From: an uncultured Roseburia sp.
GTDB lineage: Bacteria; Bacillota; Clostridia; Lachnospirales; Lachnospiraceae
Direction: 5' to 3'
Assembly (NCBI GenBank): GCA_900550935.1
Contig: URUD01000018.1
Location: forward strand, 1-47,266
DNA: 47,266 bases
Position 1 is the first letter of the stretch; each line of letters starts with the position of its first letter. A program made the position numbers and the translations under genes. This document shows positions 35,000-43,300 of the stretch, one piece after another. The notes under the pieces are model-generated. The model had not been told where the DNA came from. It worked only from the letters and a program-made list of their open reading frames with translations, and made no database searches.

Positions 35000-35197
35000 A
35001 TGTATAAAAAACATTCTGGTATTGTAGCAAAAGAGCGTTTGAAGCTTATGATGACATTGGAAAAAGAACGGTTAGATGATGCAACACTGGATCAGATCCG
35101 GCAGGAGATCGGAACTGTCATTACAAAATACGTTGTGATCGAGCCGGAAAATATTGAGGTAAAGGTCTTATTAAAAGATTACAAAAAGAGAGAATAA
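35000..35197 (+). CDS. minE: Short MinE (topological specificity factor)
   Basis: 65 residues, versus 80-90 in typical MinE. AKERLKLMMTLEK (10-22) matches the MinD-contact helix (AKERLQIIV type). The dimer beta-domain follows: VITKYVVIEPENIEVKVLL (about 40-58). The usual hydrophobic N-terminus (as in ALLDFF), which touches the membrane, is replaced by MYKKHSG. The start has GGGAGGAC upstream, so this is not a mis-called start; no in-frame upstream extension with the missing motif is visible. MinE stimulates MinD ATPase in oscillating systems. Confidence 0.88.
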   Translation: MYKKHSGIVAKERLKLMMTLEKERLDDATLDQIRQEIGTVITKYVVIEPENIEVKVLLKDYKKRE

Positions 35198-35233
35198 CTG
35201 TGCCAAAGAAACTTCGCGGGAGTGAAAATTCAT

Positions 35234-36337
35234 ATGTTTAAAATGTATCACCTGAAAAATTACAAATTTACATTGATCTTTCTTGTAGTTGCCTTGAACA
35301 TTCTTGGCATCATGCTGGTCGGAAGTGCCAGTCCGGATGACCAGAGCAAGCAGCTTATGGGTATGATTTCCGGTCTGATCATTATGGCGGTAACATCTTT
35401 ACTGGATTACAGCATGATCTTAAAATTTTCATGGCCGATCTATATCATTGCCAATGCACTTTTGATCCTTGTGCGATTTGCAGGTGATGCCAGCAAGGGA
35501 GCACAACGTTGGTTCCAGATCGGCAGTTTCCGTTTTCAGCCATCAGAGTTGGTAAAAATATTAATGATCTTATTTTTTGCATATTATCTGATGAAGCAGG
35601 AAGAAAAAATAAATACGCCAAGAGTAATCTTCAGCTTTTTCGTTCTGGCGGCAATACCGCTTGCACTGATCCTGGCACAGCCGAACCTTTCTACAACAAT
35701 TGTAACCACATTGGTGTTTGCCACAATGCTGTTTGTGGCAGGCATCAGTTACAAACTGGTAACCGGCGTTTTAGTTGTCTGCATCCCGACCGCACTGATT
35801 GGCATGACACTGATCATCCAGGATAAGATCCCTTTCATCCGTTCCTACCAGATCGGACGTATCATGGCATGGCTGTACCCGGATGATTATCCGGAACTCG
35901 CCTACCAGCAGCAGAACTCCATTATGGCGATCGGCTCCGGACTTTTATGGGGCAAAGGACTGAATAATACCGATGCGACTTCCGTAAAAAATGGTAACTT
36001 TATCGTCGAGCCACAGAACGACTTTATTTTTGCTGTTGCGGGCGAGGAACTCGGTTTTATTGGTACTTCTGTCATTATAATTCTCTTGCTTTTCATCTCG
36101 ATTGAGTGTATATTTATTGCTAGAAAGGCAAAAGACATGGCGGGTAGATTGATTTGTTGTGGTGTTGCTGCGCTGATTGGATTTCAAACAATTGTAAATA
36201 TCGGTGTGGCAAGTGGACTTTTACCAAATACCGGAGTTACACTTCCCTTTGTCAGTTATGGTCTTACATCGTTATGGTCTTTATATATAGGCATCGGTCT
36301 GGTCCTAAACGTTGGGCTGCAGCCTAAAAAATATTAA
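35234..36337 (+). CDS. rodA: RodA/FtsW/SpoVE family glycosyltransferase
   Basis: SEDS-family peptidoglycan polymerase (367 residues, about ten helices) that works with a class B PBP, here probably PBP2 from the same cluster. ATG 35234 is taken because GGGAG lies 11 bases upstream; GTG 35222 lies on that site. Characteristic are GAQRWFQIGSFRFQPSELVK near 95, LAQPNLSTTI, NDFIFAVAGEELGF near 260, and GVTLPFVSYG near 335. RodA is favoured by context with mre and PBP2; FtsW or SpoVE are possible. Confidence 0.9.
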   Translation: MFKMYHLKNYKFTLIFLVVALNILGIMLVGSASPDDQSKQLMGMISGLIIMAVTSLLDYSMILKFSWPIYIIANALLILVRFAGDASKGAQRWFQIGSFRFQPSELVKILMILFFAYYLMKQEEKINTPRVIFSFFVLAAIPLALILAQPNLSTTIVTTLVFATMLFVAGISYKLVTGVLVVCIPTALIGMTLIIQDKIPFIRSYQIGRIMAWLYPDDYPELAYQQQNSIMAIGSGLLWGKGLNNTDATSVKNGNFIVEPQNDFIFAVAGEELGFIGTSVIIILLLFISIECIFIARKAKDMAGRLICCGVAALIGFQTIVNIGVASGLLPNTGVTLPFVSYGLTSLWSLYIGIGLVLNVGLQPKKY

Positions 36338-36358
36338 CAACAAGGGGGTACTTGCAAT

Positions 36359-36754
36359 ATGAACATTGGACTTATCGCACACGATTCAAAAAAGAAATTA
36401 ATGCAGAACTTCTGTATCGCATATCGGGGGATTCTTTGTAAAAACGAGCTTTATGCAACGGGAACAACCGGAAGGCTGATCGAGGAAGTGACCAATCTTA
36501 ACATTCATAAATATTTAGCCGGACATTTAGGTGGCGCACAGCAGTTAGGTGCGCAGATCGAACACAATGAGATTGATCTTGTGATCTTCCTGCGTGACCC
36601 GCTGACACCAAAGTCACATGAGCCGGATGTCAATAATGTCGTAAAGATCTGCGACACACATAATATTCCATTGGCAACCAACCTGGCAACCGCAGAGTTG
36701 TTGATCAAATCATTAGATAGAGGAGATTTAGAGTGGCGTGAGATGTATAAATAA
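36359..36754 (+). CDS. mgsA: Methylglyoxal synthase
   Basis: Converts dihydroxyacetone phosphate to methylglyoxal and phosphate, an overflow bypass of glycolysis in the cytosol. 131 residues, family size. MNIGLIAHDSKK begins the fold, LYATGTTGRLI (near 31-41) binds phosphate, and FLRDPLTPKSHEPDV (near 76-90) holds the catalytic Asp region. AAGGGGG lies 11 bases before the ATG. Its end overlaps the carboxypeptidase gene by 17 bases. It is often found beside the rod-shape and min genes in Firmicutes, though no functional link is known. Confidence 0.95.
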   Translation: MNIGLIAHDSKKKLMQNFCIAYRGILCKNELYATGTTGRLIEEVTNLNIHKYLAGHLGGAQQLGAQIEHNEIDLVIFLRDPLTPKSHEPDVNNVVKICDTHNIPLATNLATAELLIKSLDRGDLEWREMYK

Positions 36755-37724
36755 AAAACATGTATCTCTGTTACTCTGTTTCGTATGTCTTCTGTGTGGT
36801 TGTCAGACCAAACAGGTCGCTTTAAGTGAGCCGTATGATGTGTATCAGACAGCAGATACCATGATCGGCAGCGCTGCACCGACATCTTCCGGGAAAACTT
36901 ATTTTTCCGAGGATCTATGTGTTGCAGATGACACAGAGGTAGGAACAGATACAACAGATGCCTTCGTAGCAGAAGGGGCAGGTACATTTAATCTTGCCAC
37001 AAATACGATCGTTTATCAGAAAAATATCTATAATAAGCTGTATCCTGCAAGTACAACCAAGATCCTTACCGCATACATTATCCTGAAATATTGTAATAAT
37101 CTGGATGAAACCGTTACCATCAGCGAAAATGCTGCAAAGCAGGCATCGGATTCTTCAGTGTGTGGAGTCAATGCAGGAGATGTGATTTCGGTGCGTGATC
37201 TGTTATATGGTCTGATGCTGCGAAGTGGTAATGATGCCGCAATCGCGCTGGCAGAATATATGTCAGGGGATGTAGACAGTTTTGCAGCCCTGATGAATCA
37301 GGAGGCCGCTGCATTGGGGGCAGTGCAGTCCCATTTTGTAAATCCGAATGGACTGCCGGATGAAAATCATTACACTTCCGTTTATGATCTGTATCTGATC
37401 TTTAAAGAGGCGATTAAAAATGATACCTTTGTATCGATCATCAGCACCAGGTCTTATGATGTGTCTTATGTGGCAGCGGATGGTACGGCGGTGACACACA
37501 CCTGGGAAAATACCAATCAGTATTTAAGCGGACATTACCGCACACCGGAGGGATTTGAGATCATTGGCGGAAAGACCGGTACGACCGGAGAGGCAGGATA
37601 TTGTCTGGTTCTTTATTCGAAAAATCCATCTGGAGATCCGATCATATCGATCGTTTTAAAAGCCGATGGAAAGTCAAATCTGTATCTGCTTATGAACGAG
37701 ATGTTAGAAGGATTTGCAAAATAA
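36738..37724 (+). CDS. Lipoprotein D-alanyl-D-alanine carboxypeptidase (low-MW PBP, DacA-like)
   Basis: Serine D,D-carboxypeptidase that trims the pentapeptide, anchored outside the membrane. The start is GTG 36738 with AGGAG 12 bases upstream, inside mgsA. The signal sequence ends in a lipobox (LCGC, lipid-carrying Cys at residue 22), so it is a predicted lipoprotein rather than the usual C-terminally anchored form. Active-site motifs: S105-TT-K108, SGN at 163-165 and KTG at 279-281. 328 residues. The C-terminal beta-domain of DacA is absent. LspA from 43 kb could process it. A strong promoter follows for the next gene. Confidence 0.92.
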   Translation: MRCINKKHVSLLLCFVCLLCGCQTKQVALSEPYDVYQTADTMIGSAAPTSSGKTYFSEDLCVADDTEVGTDTTDAFVAEGAGTFNLATNTIVYQKNIYNKLYPASTTKILTAYIILKYCNNLDETVTISENAAKQASDSSVCGVNAGDVISVRDLLYGLMLRSGNDAAIALAEYMSGDVDSFAALMNQEAAALGAVQSHFVNPNGLPDENHYTSVYDLYLIFKEAIKNDTFVSIISTRSYDVSYVAADGTAVTHTWENTNQYLSGHYRTPEGFEIIGGKTGTTGEAGYCLVLYSKNPSGDPIISIVLKADGKSNLYLLMNEMLEGFAK

Positions 37725-37746
37725 TTCCTATTTTCAGAAATTTAGG

Positions 37747-37775
37747 TTGTGTTTTTTGTGTATATATACTATAAT
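37747..37775 (+). promoter_or_regulatory. Near-consensus sigma-A promoter of the P-loop gene
   Basis: TTGTGT (37747-37752), 17 bases, TATAAT (37770-37775, perfect). Transcription should start near 37782, with a leader of about 84 bases before ATG 37866. I see no clear riboswitch in the leader. Confidence 0.75.
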
Positions 37776-37865
37776 TATTTTATAAAATCAATCGTTTTTA
37801 TTCATATTAACGAACTTCGCTGGCATGAATGAGGGCGATGTATATATCACTAGGAGGGCATGGCT

Positions 37866-38288
37866 ATGATAGAGATTATTTCAGGTGAAAAAGGAAAAGG
37901 AAAAACCAAGGAATTGTTAGGAAGAGTAAACTCATCCGTAGATTCCGTATCTGGCAATATCGTTTATCTTGATAAGAGTCAGAAACATATGTACGAATTG
38001 AAGAACAAAGTCAGATTGATCAATGTGATGGATTATCTGATCGATACCTGCGATGAATTTCTTGGATTTATCTGCGGTATCGTATCACAGGACAATGATC
38101 TGGAGGAGATGTATTTAGACAGCTTTCTTACCATTGCATCCATTCATTCTGATGAAGAGTTAAACCATGCAATCCAGAAGTTAGACGCGATCAGTGAAAA
38201 GTTCAATGTAAAGTTTGTATTAAGTGTTTCAAGAGATGAATCCAAATTAACAGATGTTGCAAAAGCAAAAATCGTAGTTTCATTATAG
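37866..38288 (+). CDS. Small P-loop ATP-binding protein, unknown function
   Basis: 140 residues, a stand-alone nucleotide-binding domain. The start is ATG 37866 with AGGAGG seven bases upstream; ATG 37860 is too close to the ribosome site. Walker A GEKGKGKT is at residues 7-14. Other features are IVYLDKSQKHMYEL (near 33-46) and a Walker B-like KFVLSVSRDES near 118. It seems related to P-loop proteins sometimes labelled PilT/twitching motility in Clostridia, but is too short to be PilT and has no pilus neighbours. It has its own strong promoter and ends at a strong terminator, so it is a single-gene unit. Confidence 0.82.
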   Translation: MIEIISGEKGKGKTKELLGRVNSSVDSVSGNIVYLDKSQKHMYELKNKVRLINVMDYLIDTCDEFLGFICGIVSQDNDLEEMYLDSFLTIASIHSDEELNHAIQKLDAISEKFNVKFVLSVSRDESKLTDVAKAKIVVSL

Positions 38289-38308
38289 GGAAAATATTCG
38301 ATAAAATG

Positions 38309-38364
38309 ATACGGTACACAAGAAAAGAGAGTTCTGTCATCTGCTTTTTGTGTACCGTATTTTT
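38309..38364 (+). terminator. Strong terminator after the P-loop gene
   Basis: ATACGGTACACAA (38309-38321) pairs exactly with TTGTGTACCGTAT (38348-38360), with more A-T pairs inside and TTTT after. It may also stop transcripts from the converging DUF378 gene, but the T-run on that side is poor. Confidence 0.88.
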
Positions 38365-38400
38365 GTGTCATAAAATATCCACGAAGCGTGCAATCTGTTT

Positions 38401-38613
38401 TTAAGTCCGGTCTACCGAACGGATGCGACCGAACAGGCTGATCAGATAAAGCCCGCCGATTCCAACAATGGCATAAATGATCCGGGATAACCATGACATA
38501 TCTCCGAAGAGGAATGCCACCAGATCAAATCTGAAAAATCCGATCAGTCCCCAGTTGATTGCTCCAATAATCACTAATGTCAGTAATGTGTAATCTAACC
38601 AATTTGTATTCAT
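38401..38613 (-). CDS. DUF378 (YuzA-type) small membrane protein
   Basis: 70-residue two-helix membrane protein. YTLLTLVIIGAINWGLIGFF (8-27) holds the conserved INWGL of the family, and the second helix IIYAIVGIGGLYLISLFG is near 45-62. Function unknown. AAGGAGG precedes the ATG. The upstream elements resemble a forespore (sigma-F or -G) promoter. It converges on the P-loop gene, separated by a strong terminator. Confidence 0.9.
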   Translation of the reverse strand: MNTNWLDYTLLTLVIIGAINWGLIGFFRFDLVAFLFGDMSWLSRIIYAIVGIGGLYLISLFGRIRSVDRT

Positions 38614-38632
38614 TGTAATCCTCCTTTTTGAC

Positions 38633-38661
38633 TATTATGTTCTGAAAAAAAACTTTTATAC
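38633..38661 (-). promoter_or_regulatory. Forespore-type (sigma-G/F-like) promoter of the DUF378 gene
   Basis: On the minus strand, GTATA (38661-38657), 17 bases, then CATAATA (38639-38633). This matches the sigma-G pattern GHATR-N17/18-CATWHTA, and nearly the sigma-F pattern. I see no good sigma-A site. The predicted leader is about 13 bases and includes GGAGG. Confidence 0.5.
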
Positions 38662-38665
38662 ATCC

Positions 38666-38691
38666 GGCATGTTGTGGCATGGTGTGGCATG
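38666..38691 (+). repeat. Three GGCATG repeats at exact 10-bp spacing
   Basis: GGCATG occurs at 38666-38671, 38676-38681 and 38686-38691, with TTGT and GTGT between. The array faces one side of the helix. It lies between the two divergent promoters, 5 bases past the DUF378 -35 and 16 bases before the next gene's -35. It could be an operator for a regulator of either gene. Confidence 0.6.
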
Positions 38692-38707
38692 GAAATTTGG
38701 ATAAAAG

Positions 38708-38736
38708 TTGTTTTCTTTGTGATTCAATGATAGAAT
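38708..38736 (+). promoter_or_regulatory. Sigma-A promoter of the HlyD-like/sepF operon
   Basis: TTGTTT (38708-38713), 17 bases, TAGAAT (38731-38736) with TG at 38728-38729 (extended -10). Predicted start near 38743. Confidence 0.65.
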
Positions 38737-38779
38737 ATAACTATTCAGGATTTAAGACGATAAAGAGGTGAACAGATCT

Positions 38780-40171
38780 TTGAGCAAAAATAAAAAAGTC
38801 GTAAAATACCGGAAGCCGTTCAGTATCAATATCGGTCTTGTCATTTTTGTTATCATTTTTATTTATCTGGTTTTTAACGTTTTTTCATATGTGACAACCA
38901 CACATATTTCCATTTACGAAGTAGAGCAGGGAACGATGGCTGCGAACAATATCTATCGTGGCCTTATCATACGAAATGAGCACATTGTGACCGCACAGAA
39001 TGCAGGTGCTTTAAATTATTATGTCAAAGAGGCATCGCGCGTCGGATATGGTGGACTGGTCTGTTCGGTAGATGAAAATGGCGATATCTCCAAGATGATC
39101 AGTGATGCGAATAAAGATGGCTCGAAACTTGATCAGGAGACATTATCTTCCGTCGAAAAGAGTATTCTGGAATTTCAGGATTCCTATCAGGCACTCCATT
39201 TTTATAATGTTTCCACGTTTAAAGATGAAATCGATTCCACGTTGAGTGAGGCACTCAGCTTAGAAGCATTGAGCGGATTGTCCGACTATACGCAGGGCGT
39301 GCAGGGAAGTGCATCTTTTCATCAGATCTATTCGGATGCGCCGGGGATCGTTGTTTATTATACAGACGGATATGAGAGTAAGAGCGTAGAAAATATTACA
39401 TTAAATGATTTTGACGAAAGTACCTATGTTAAGGATAATTTAAAACAAAAGACATCCGTACAGGTGGGAGACCCGTTGTATAAGCTGATCGATGCGGAAG
39501 AGTGGTATATAGTCATTCCGATCGAGGAAAAGCTTGCCACCTCACTTTTAGATGATGATACGGTCAAGATACGGTTCCTTTCGGACGATAAAACAGCCTA
39601 TGCAACCTATACGGTTGAGAGCCGGGGCGGTACTTACTATCTGACACTCACATTGCGAAACTCCATGGTGCGCTATGCCAAGGAGCGTTTTGTTGAGGTA
39701 GAACTGTTACTTTCCGAAGAAACGGGGCTTAAGATTCCTAATTCAGCGATCACGGAGAAAGAATTTTATACGATCCCGACTGCTTATTTCATGAAAGGTG
39801 GAGATTCGACAGCAGATGGTCTGTTGATTGAGCGGACGGATAAGAATGGAAAGAGCAGTACCGAATTTGTGGTACCGACCATCTACTATGAGACGGATGA
39901 TTACTGTTATATCGACAGTGAAAAGGTACAGGCGGGAGAACGGCTGATCAAACCAGATTCGACCGAAACCTATGTGGTAGGAACCGATACAGCCAGTCTG
40001 CAAGGTGTCTATAATGTCAACAAAGGATACGCCGTCTTTAAGCAGATTGATCTGTTATATCAGAGTGAAGAATATTCAATCGTAAAGACCGGAACCACAT
40101 ATGGCATTAATCTGTACGATCACATTGCATTAGACAGCAGCAAGGTCAATGAAAATGACCTGATCAAATAA
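38780..40171 (+). CDS. HlyD-like membrane-anchored protein
   Basis: 463 residues from TTG 38780, with AAAGAGGTG nine bases upstream; GTG 38768 falls on that site. A basic start is followed by one membrane helix (about 16-38) and a large extracellular part. Patterns there recall HlyD/membrane-fusion adaptors (QGTMAANNIYRGLIIRNEH near 55-73, DPLYKLIDAEEWYIVIPI near 235, and a barrel-like C-terminus with AGERLIKP). No transporter or ABC gene lies nearby, and the operon partners are sepF-type division genes. A role in the envelope or septum is possible, but this is inference. Confidence 0.75.
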   Translation: MSKNKKVVKYRKPFSINIGLVIFVIIFIYLVFNVFSYVTTTHISIYEVEQGTMAANNIYRGLIIRNEHIVTAQNAGALNYYVKEASRVGYGGLVCSVDENGDISKMISDANKDGSKLDQETLSSVEKSILEFQDSYQALHFYNVSTFKDEIDSTLSEALSLEALSGLSDYTQGVQGSASFHQIYSDAPGIVVYYTDGYESKSVENITLNDFDESTYVKDNLKQKTSVQVGDPLYKLIDAEEWYIVIPIEEKLATSLLDDDTVKIRFLSDDKTAYATYTVESRGGTYYLTLTLRNSMVRYAKERFVEVELLLSEETGLKIPNSAITEKEFYTIPTAYFMKGGDSTADGLLIERTDKNGKSSTEFVVPTIYYETDDYCYIDSEKVQAGERLIKPDSTETYVVGTDTASLQGVYNVNKGYAVFKQIDLLYQSEEYSIVKTGTTYGINLYDHIALDSSKVNENDLIK

Positions 40172-40192
40172 TCAAAGAAAGGATGATTTATT

Positions 40193-40885
40193 ATGTTAAA
40201 AGAGAACCTGGCAGTTGTAGAGGAAAATATAGCAAAGGCATGTAAAAAGGCAGGGAGAGATCGAAGCGAGGTCACACTGATCGCAGTCAGCAAGACAAAG
40301 CCTGTTTCCATGCTGCAGGAGATCTACGATGAGAACATCAGACATTTCGGTGAAAATAAAGTGCAGGAACTTTGTGACAAGATCGAGCAGATGCCGCAGG
40401 ATATCCATTGGCACATGATCGGACATTTACAGCGCAACAAGGTCAAATATATCGTTGGAAAAGTAGCTCTGATCCATTCCGTTGACACCTATCGTCTGGC
40501 AGAGGAGATCAATATTCAGGCAAAGAAGAAAAATGTTGTTGTGCCGATCCTGGTAGAAGTCAATATCGCAGAGGAAGAGTCAAAATTCGGTACTTCAGCA
40601 GAGGATGCAATGCTCTTGGTCAGCGAGATCGCACAGCTTGAAAATGTGCAGGTCAAAGGACTGATGACGATCGCTCCGTACGTTGAAAATCCAGAGGATA
40701 ACCGTGCTTATTTTAGAAAAATAAAGCAATTATCTGTTGACATAAGAAATAAAAACATAGATAATGTATCTATGGAGATTCTGTCTATGGGAATGACAGG
40801 AGACTATATGGTAGCCATTGAAGAGGGCGCCACGATGGTACGTGTTGGAACAGGTATTTTCGGAGAAAGAAATTATAATAAATAG
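40193..40885 (+). CDS. ylmE: PLP homeostasis protein, YggS/YlmE family
   Basis: Pyridoxal-phosphate-binding barrel protein of the YggS/PROSC family (230 residues) that keeps free PLP in balance. The PLP lysine is in LIAVSKTKP (near 30-38). NKVQELCDKIEQMPQDIHWH and MGMTGDYMVAIEEGATMVRVG complete the signature. AAAGGATG precedes the ATG. It precedes sepF by ten bases, the conserved ylmE-sepF order. Confidence 0.95.
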   Translation: MLKENLAVVEENIAKACKKAGRDRSEVTLIAVSKTKPVSMLQEIYDENIRHFGENKVQELCDKIEQMPQDIHWHMIGHLQRNKVKYIVGKVALIHSVDTYRLAEEINIQAKKKNVVVPILVEVNIAEEESKFGTSAEDAMLLVSEIAQLENVQVKGLMTIAPYVENPEDNRAYFRKIKQLSVDIRNKNIDNVSMEILSMGMTGDYMVAIEEGATMVRVGTGIFGERNYNK

Positions 40886-40895
40886 GAGTGAGAAC

Positions 40896-41411
40896 ATGGG
40901 AGTTCTTGATAAATTTTTAAATGTAATGCGTTTGAATCCGGATGATGATGACGACTTTTATAATGAAGACTATGATTACGAAGATGATTATGCAGAGGAC
41001 GAGCCTCCTAAAAAATCATCTTTCCGTTCCAAAGAAAAACATGAGGATGCAGAGCCGGATAAGCCGGTAAAGAGTACACCAAAAGTAACACCAATCCGCC
41101 CGGCAAGAAAACCGTCCGGTGCCGGTATGGAAGTCTGCGTGATCAAACCGACTTCAGTGGAAGATGCGCGTGAGATCACAGAGACCTTACTTAATAACCG
41201 CACAGTTGTATTAAACGTCGAGGGACTTGATGTAGAGATTGCACAGCGTATCATTGACTTTACTTCCGGTTCCTGCTTCGCAATCAGCGGCAACCTTCAG
41301 AAGATCTCAAATTATATCTTCATTATCACACCGGCTTCCGTTGATATTTCAGGAGACTTTTTAAGCTTAATCGATACCTTTGAGACTAAAGGTATCCAGA
41401 CGGACTTTTAG
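40896..41411 (+). CDS. sepF: Cell division protein SepF
   Basis: FtsZ-membrane anchor that shapes the division septum. 171 residues from ATG 40896 (GAGTGAG upstream), with the lipid-binding amphipathic start MGVLDKFLNVMRL. An acidic, disordered linker (about 16-80) leads to the FtsZ-binding domain (about 86-171): VCVIKPTSVEDAREIT, VVLNVEGLDVEIAQRIIDF and GSCFAISG. The longer frame from 40818 shadows ylmE. ylmH follows three bases later. Confidence 0.95.
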   Translation: MGVLDKFLNVMRLNPDDDDDFYNEDYDYEDDYAEDEPPKKSSFRSKEKHEDAEPDKPVKSTPKVTPIRPARKPSGAGMEVCVIKPTSVEDAREITETLLNNRTVVLNVEGLDVEIAQRIIDFTSGSCFAISGNLQKISNYIFIITPASVDISGDFLSLIDTFETKGIQTDF

Positions 41412-41413
41412 AG

Positions 41414-42166
41414 ATGAACGAACAGGATTTATGTAAAAAAAGATTAATAGATTTATCCAAACAGGCAAATCGAAAGGGAATCGTTTTATTCAGCGATTTC
41501 CTTAATTTAAATGAACAAACGATATACCGTGAATGTCTTCCACTGTTAGAAGGGCAGAGTGAGATGTTTGGCGGTGTTGCATATGCAGAGCGTCAGATGA
41601 TTGCATTTCTTCCTGATGCTCTTTATTATACCTGGGAATATCCGATCACAGCCATAAAAATTGAGCCTGCTTACCCTAAATTTGCAGAGAAATTAACCCA
41701 TCGCGATTATCTTGGAGCATTGATGAATTTAGGCGTTGACCGCGCCAAGATCGGCGATATCATTTTAGAAGATACGAATGCGTATCTGCTCTGTGAGGAG
41801 AGCATCGCACCGTATTTTCTGGAAAATTTAGAAAAGATCAAGCATACCTTAGTGAAACGGACCATTGTTTCCTGTGATGAGATTTCCATCACGCAGAAAC
41901 TGACCGAAAAAGAGGGGATCATTACCTCAAACCGTCTGGATTCAATTATTGCATGTGTCTATAAACTTTCCCGGAGTAAAACACTGGAATTACTGCGTCA
42001 GGAGAAAGTATTTATCAATGGAAAGCTCATGCAAAATCCGGCGTATCACTGTAAAAAAGATGAGATCATATCCGTGCGAGGATTCGGCAGATTTATTTAT
42101 CAGTCTGATTATGGAGAAACCGGAAAAGGGCGATTAAAGATCCGCTATCAGCTATATGAAAACTAA
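41414..42166 (+). CDS. ylmH: YlmH-type S4-domain RNA-binding protein
   Basis: 250 residues, of the YlmH family linked to cell division by position and to ribosome rescue in Bacillus. The N-terminal two thirds is the YlmH-specific fold (RECLPLLEGQ; FGGVAYAERQMIAFLP). The C-terminal S4 RNA-binding domain (about 175-240) has SNRLDSIIACVYKLSRSKTL and KVFINGKLM. Starts three bases after sepF. The usual ylmG between sepF and ylmH is missing. A GCACTG/CAGTGC hairpin (42174-42190) lies in the gap to aroB. Confidence 0.9.
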   Translation: MNEQDLCKKRLIDLSKQANRKGIVLFSDFLNLNEQTIYRECLPLLEGQSEMFGGVAYAERQMIAFLPDALYYTWEYPITAIKIEPAYPKFAEKLTHRDYLGALMNLGVDRAKIGDIILEDTNAYLLCEESIAPYFLENLEKIKHTLVKRTIVSCDEISITQKLTEKEGIITSNRLDSIIACVYKLSRSKTLELLRQEKVFINGKLMQNPAYHCKKDEIISVRGFGRFIYQSDYGETGKGRLKIRYQLYEN

Positions 42167-42208
42167 CAACAGAGCACTGCCTTTCAGTGCGGAAATGGAG
42201 CGTATATC

Positions 42209-43300
42209 ATGGCAAAAAGCATTGCAGTAACAGATGGAACAAATGAGTTATACCGGATCGAACTGACCAATTGTTTTGATCATCTGAGAGAAATGTTAAA
42301 AAATCTGGGTTACCGCGCAGAGCAGAAACTGTGTATCGTAACGGATTCCAATGTAGGACCGCTTTATGCAGAAGAGGTACAGGAATTATTGCAGAAGGAG
42401 TTCCCGAATCTGTTCGTATTTACATTTCCGGCAGGAGAGGCAAGTAAAAATGTAAAAACCGTGGATCAGCTGTATGAATATCTGATCCAGAACCATTTTG
42501 ACAGGCAGGATGTCCTGCTCGCACTCGGTGGCGGTGTGGTAGGGGATCTGACCGGATTTGCGGCAGCAACGTATCTCCGCGGGATTGATTTTGTCCAGAT
42601 CCCGACAACGCTGCTTTCACAGGTAGACAGCAGCATCGGCGGCAAGACCGGTGTGGATTTTATGCAGTATAAAAACATGGTCGGCGCATTTTATCAGCCG
42701 AAACTGGTCTATATGAATCTGGCAACATTAATTTCTCTGCCGGAAAAACAGATGATCTCCGGAATGGGTGAGATCATCAAACACGGACTGATCAAAGACC
42801 GTTCGTATTTCTACTGGTTAAATGAACACGCTGCCGAAATCAAAGAAAGAAAAATGGAAACGTTAGAGGAAATGATCTTTGTCAGTTGCAATATCAAACG
42901 GGAAGTAGTAGAGCGCGATCCAAAGGAAAAGGGAGAGCGTGCCCTTTTGAATTTTGGTCATACGATCGGACACGCAATCGAAAAGCTGTCTGATTTTTCA
43001 TTGACCCATGGAGCATGTGTCGGTCTTGGTATCGTAGCGGCTTCCTATCTTTCCATGCAGATGGGAGAGATCAGTGAGGCGGATGTTCAAACGATCATAA
43101 CTACCTTACAGCAATTCGGGTTTGCAACCGAAGTAACCGGATTTGATGCCAAAAAAGTTTTAGCAGCCACCAAATCGGATAAAAAAATGGTTGGAAGTCA
43201 GGTGAAATTTATCCTGCTCCATCAGATCGGAGAGGCATATATTTACCGTGAATTATCAGAGGAACAGATTTTAGGAGGAATACGTTATGTCTGCAAATAA
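42209..43300 (+). CDS. aroB: 3-Dehydroquinate synthase
   Basis: Second enzyme of the shikimate pathway, converting DAHP to 3-dehydroquinate with NAD and zinc. 363 residues. The NAD-binding GGGVVGDLTGFAA (near 108-120), FVQIPTTLLSQVDSSIGGKTG (130-150 in two parts) and zinc ligands in NFGHTIGHAIE (near 250) fit. GGAG lies 10 bases before ATG. Its end overlaps lspA by 14 bases. Placement of a lone aromatic-pathway gene in a division/lipoprotein operon is unusual; no other aro gene is seen. Confidence 0.96.
   Translation: MAKSIAVTDGTNELYRIELTNCFDHLREMLKNLGYRAEQKLCIVTDSNVGPLYAEEVQELLQKEFPNLFVFTFPAGEASKNVKTVDQLYEYLIQNHFDRQDVLLALGGGVVGDLTGFAAATYLRGIDFVQIPTTLLSQVDSSIGGKTGVDFMQYKNMVGAFYQPKLVYMNLATLISLPEKQMISGMGEIIKHGLIKDRSYFYWLNEHAAEIKERKMETLEEMIFVSCNIKREVVERDPKEKGERALLNFGHTIGHAIEKLSDFSLTHGACVGLGIVAASYLSMQMGEISEADVQTIITTLQQFGFATEVTGFDAKKVLAATKSDKKMVGSQVKFILLHQIGEAYIYRELSEEQILGGIRYVCK

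Noticed and set aside
37782..37865. Riboswitch in the P-loop gene leader
   Set aside because: I recognise no known aptamer core and only weak pairing in the 84-base leader.
38768..38780. GTG 38768 as the HlyD-like start
   Set aside because: The GTG falls on the ribosome site (AAAGAGGTG); TTG 38780 has normal spacing.
42174..42190. GCACTG/CAGTGC hairpin as a terminator before aroB
   Set aside because: No T-run follows and aroB is probably in the same operon. It may be a simple leader hairpin.
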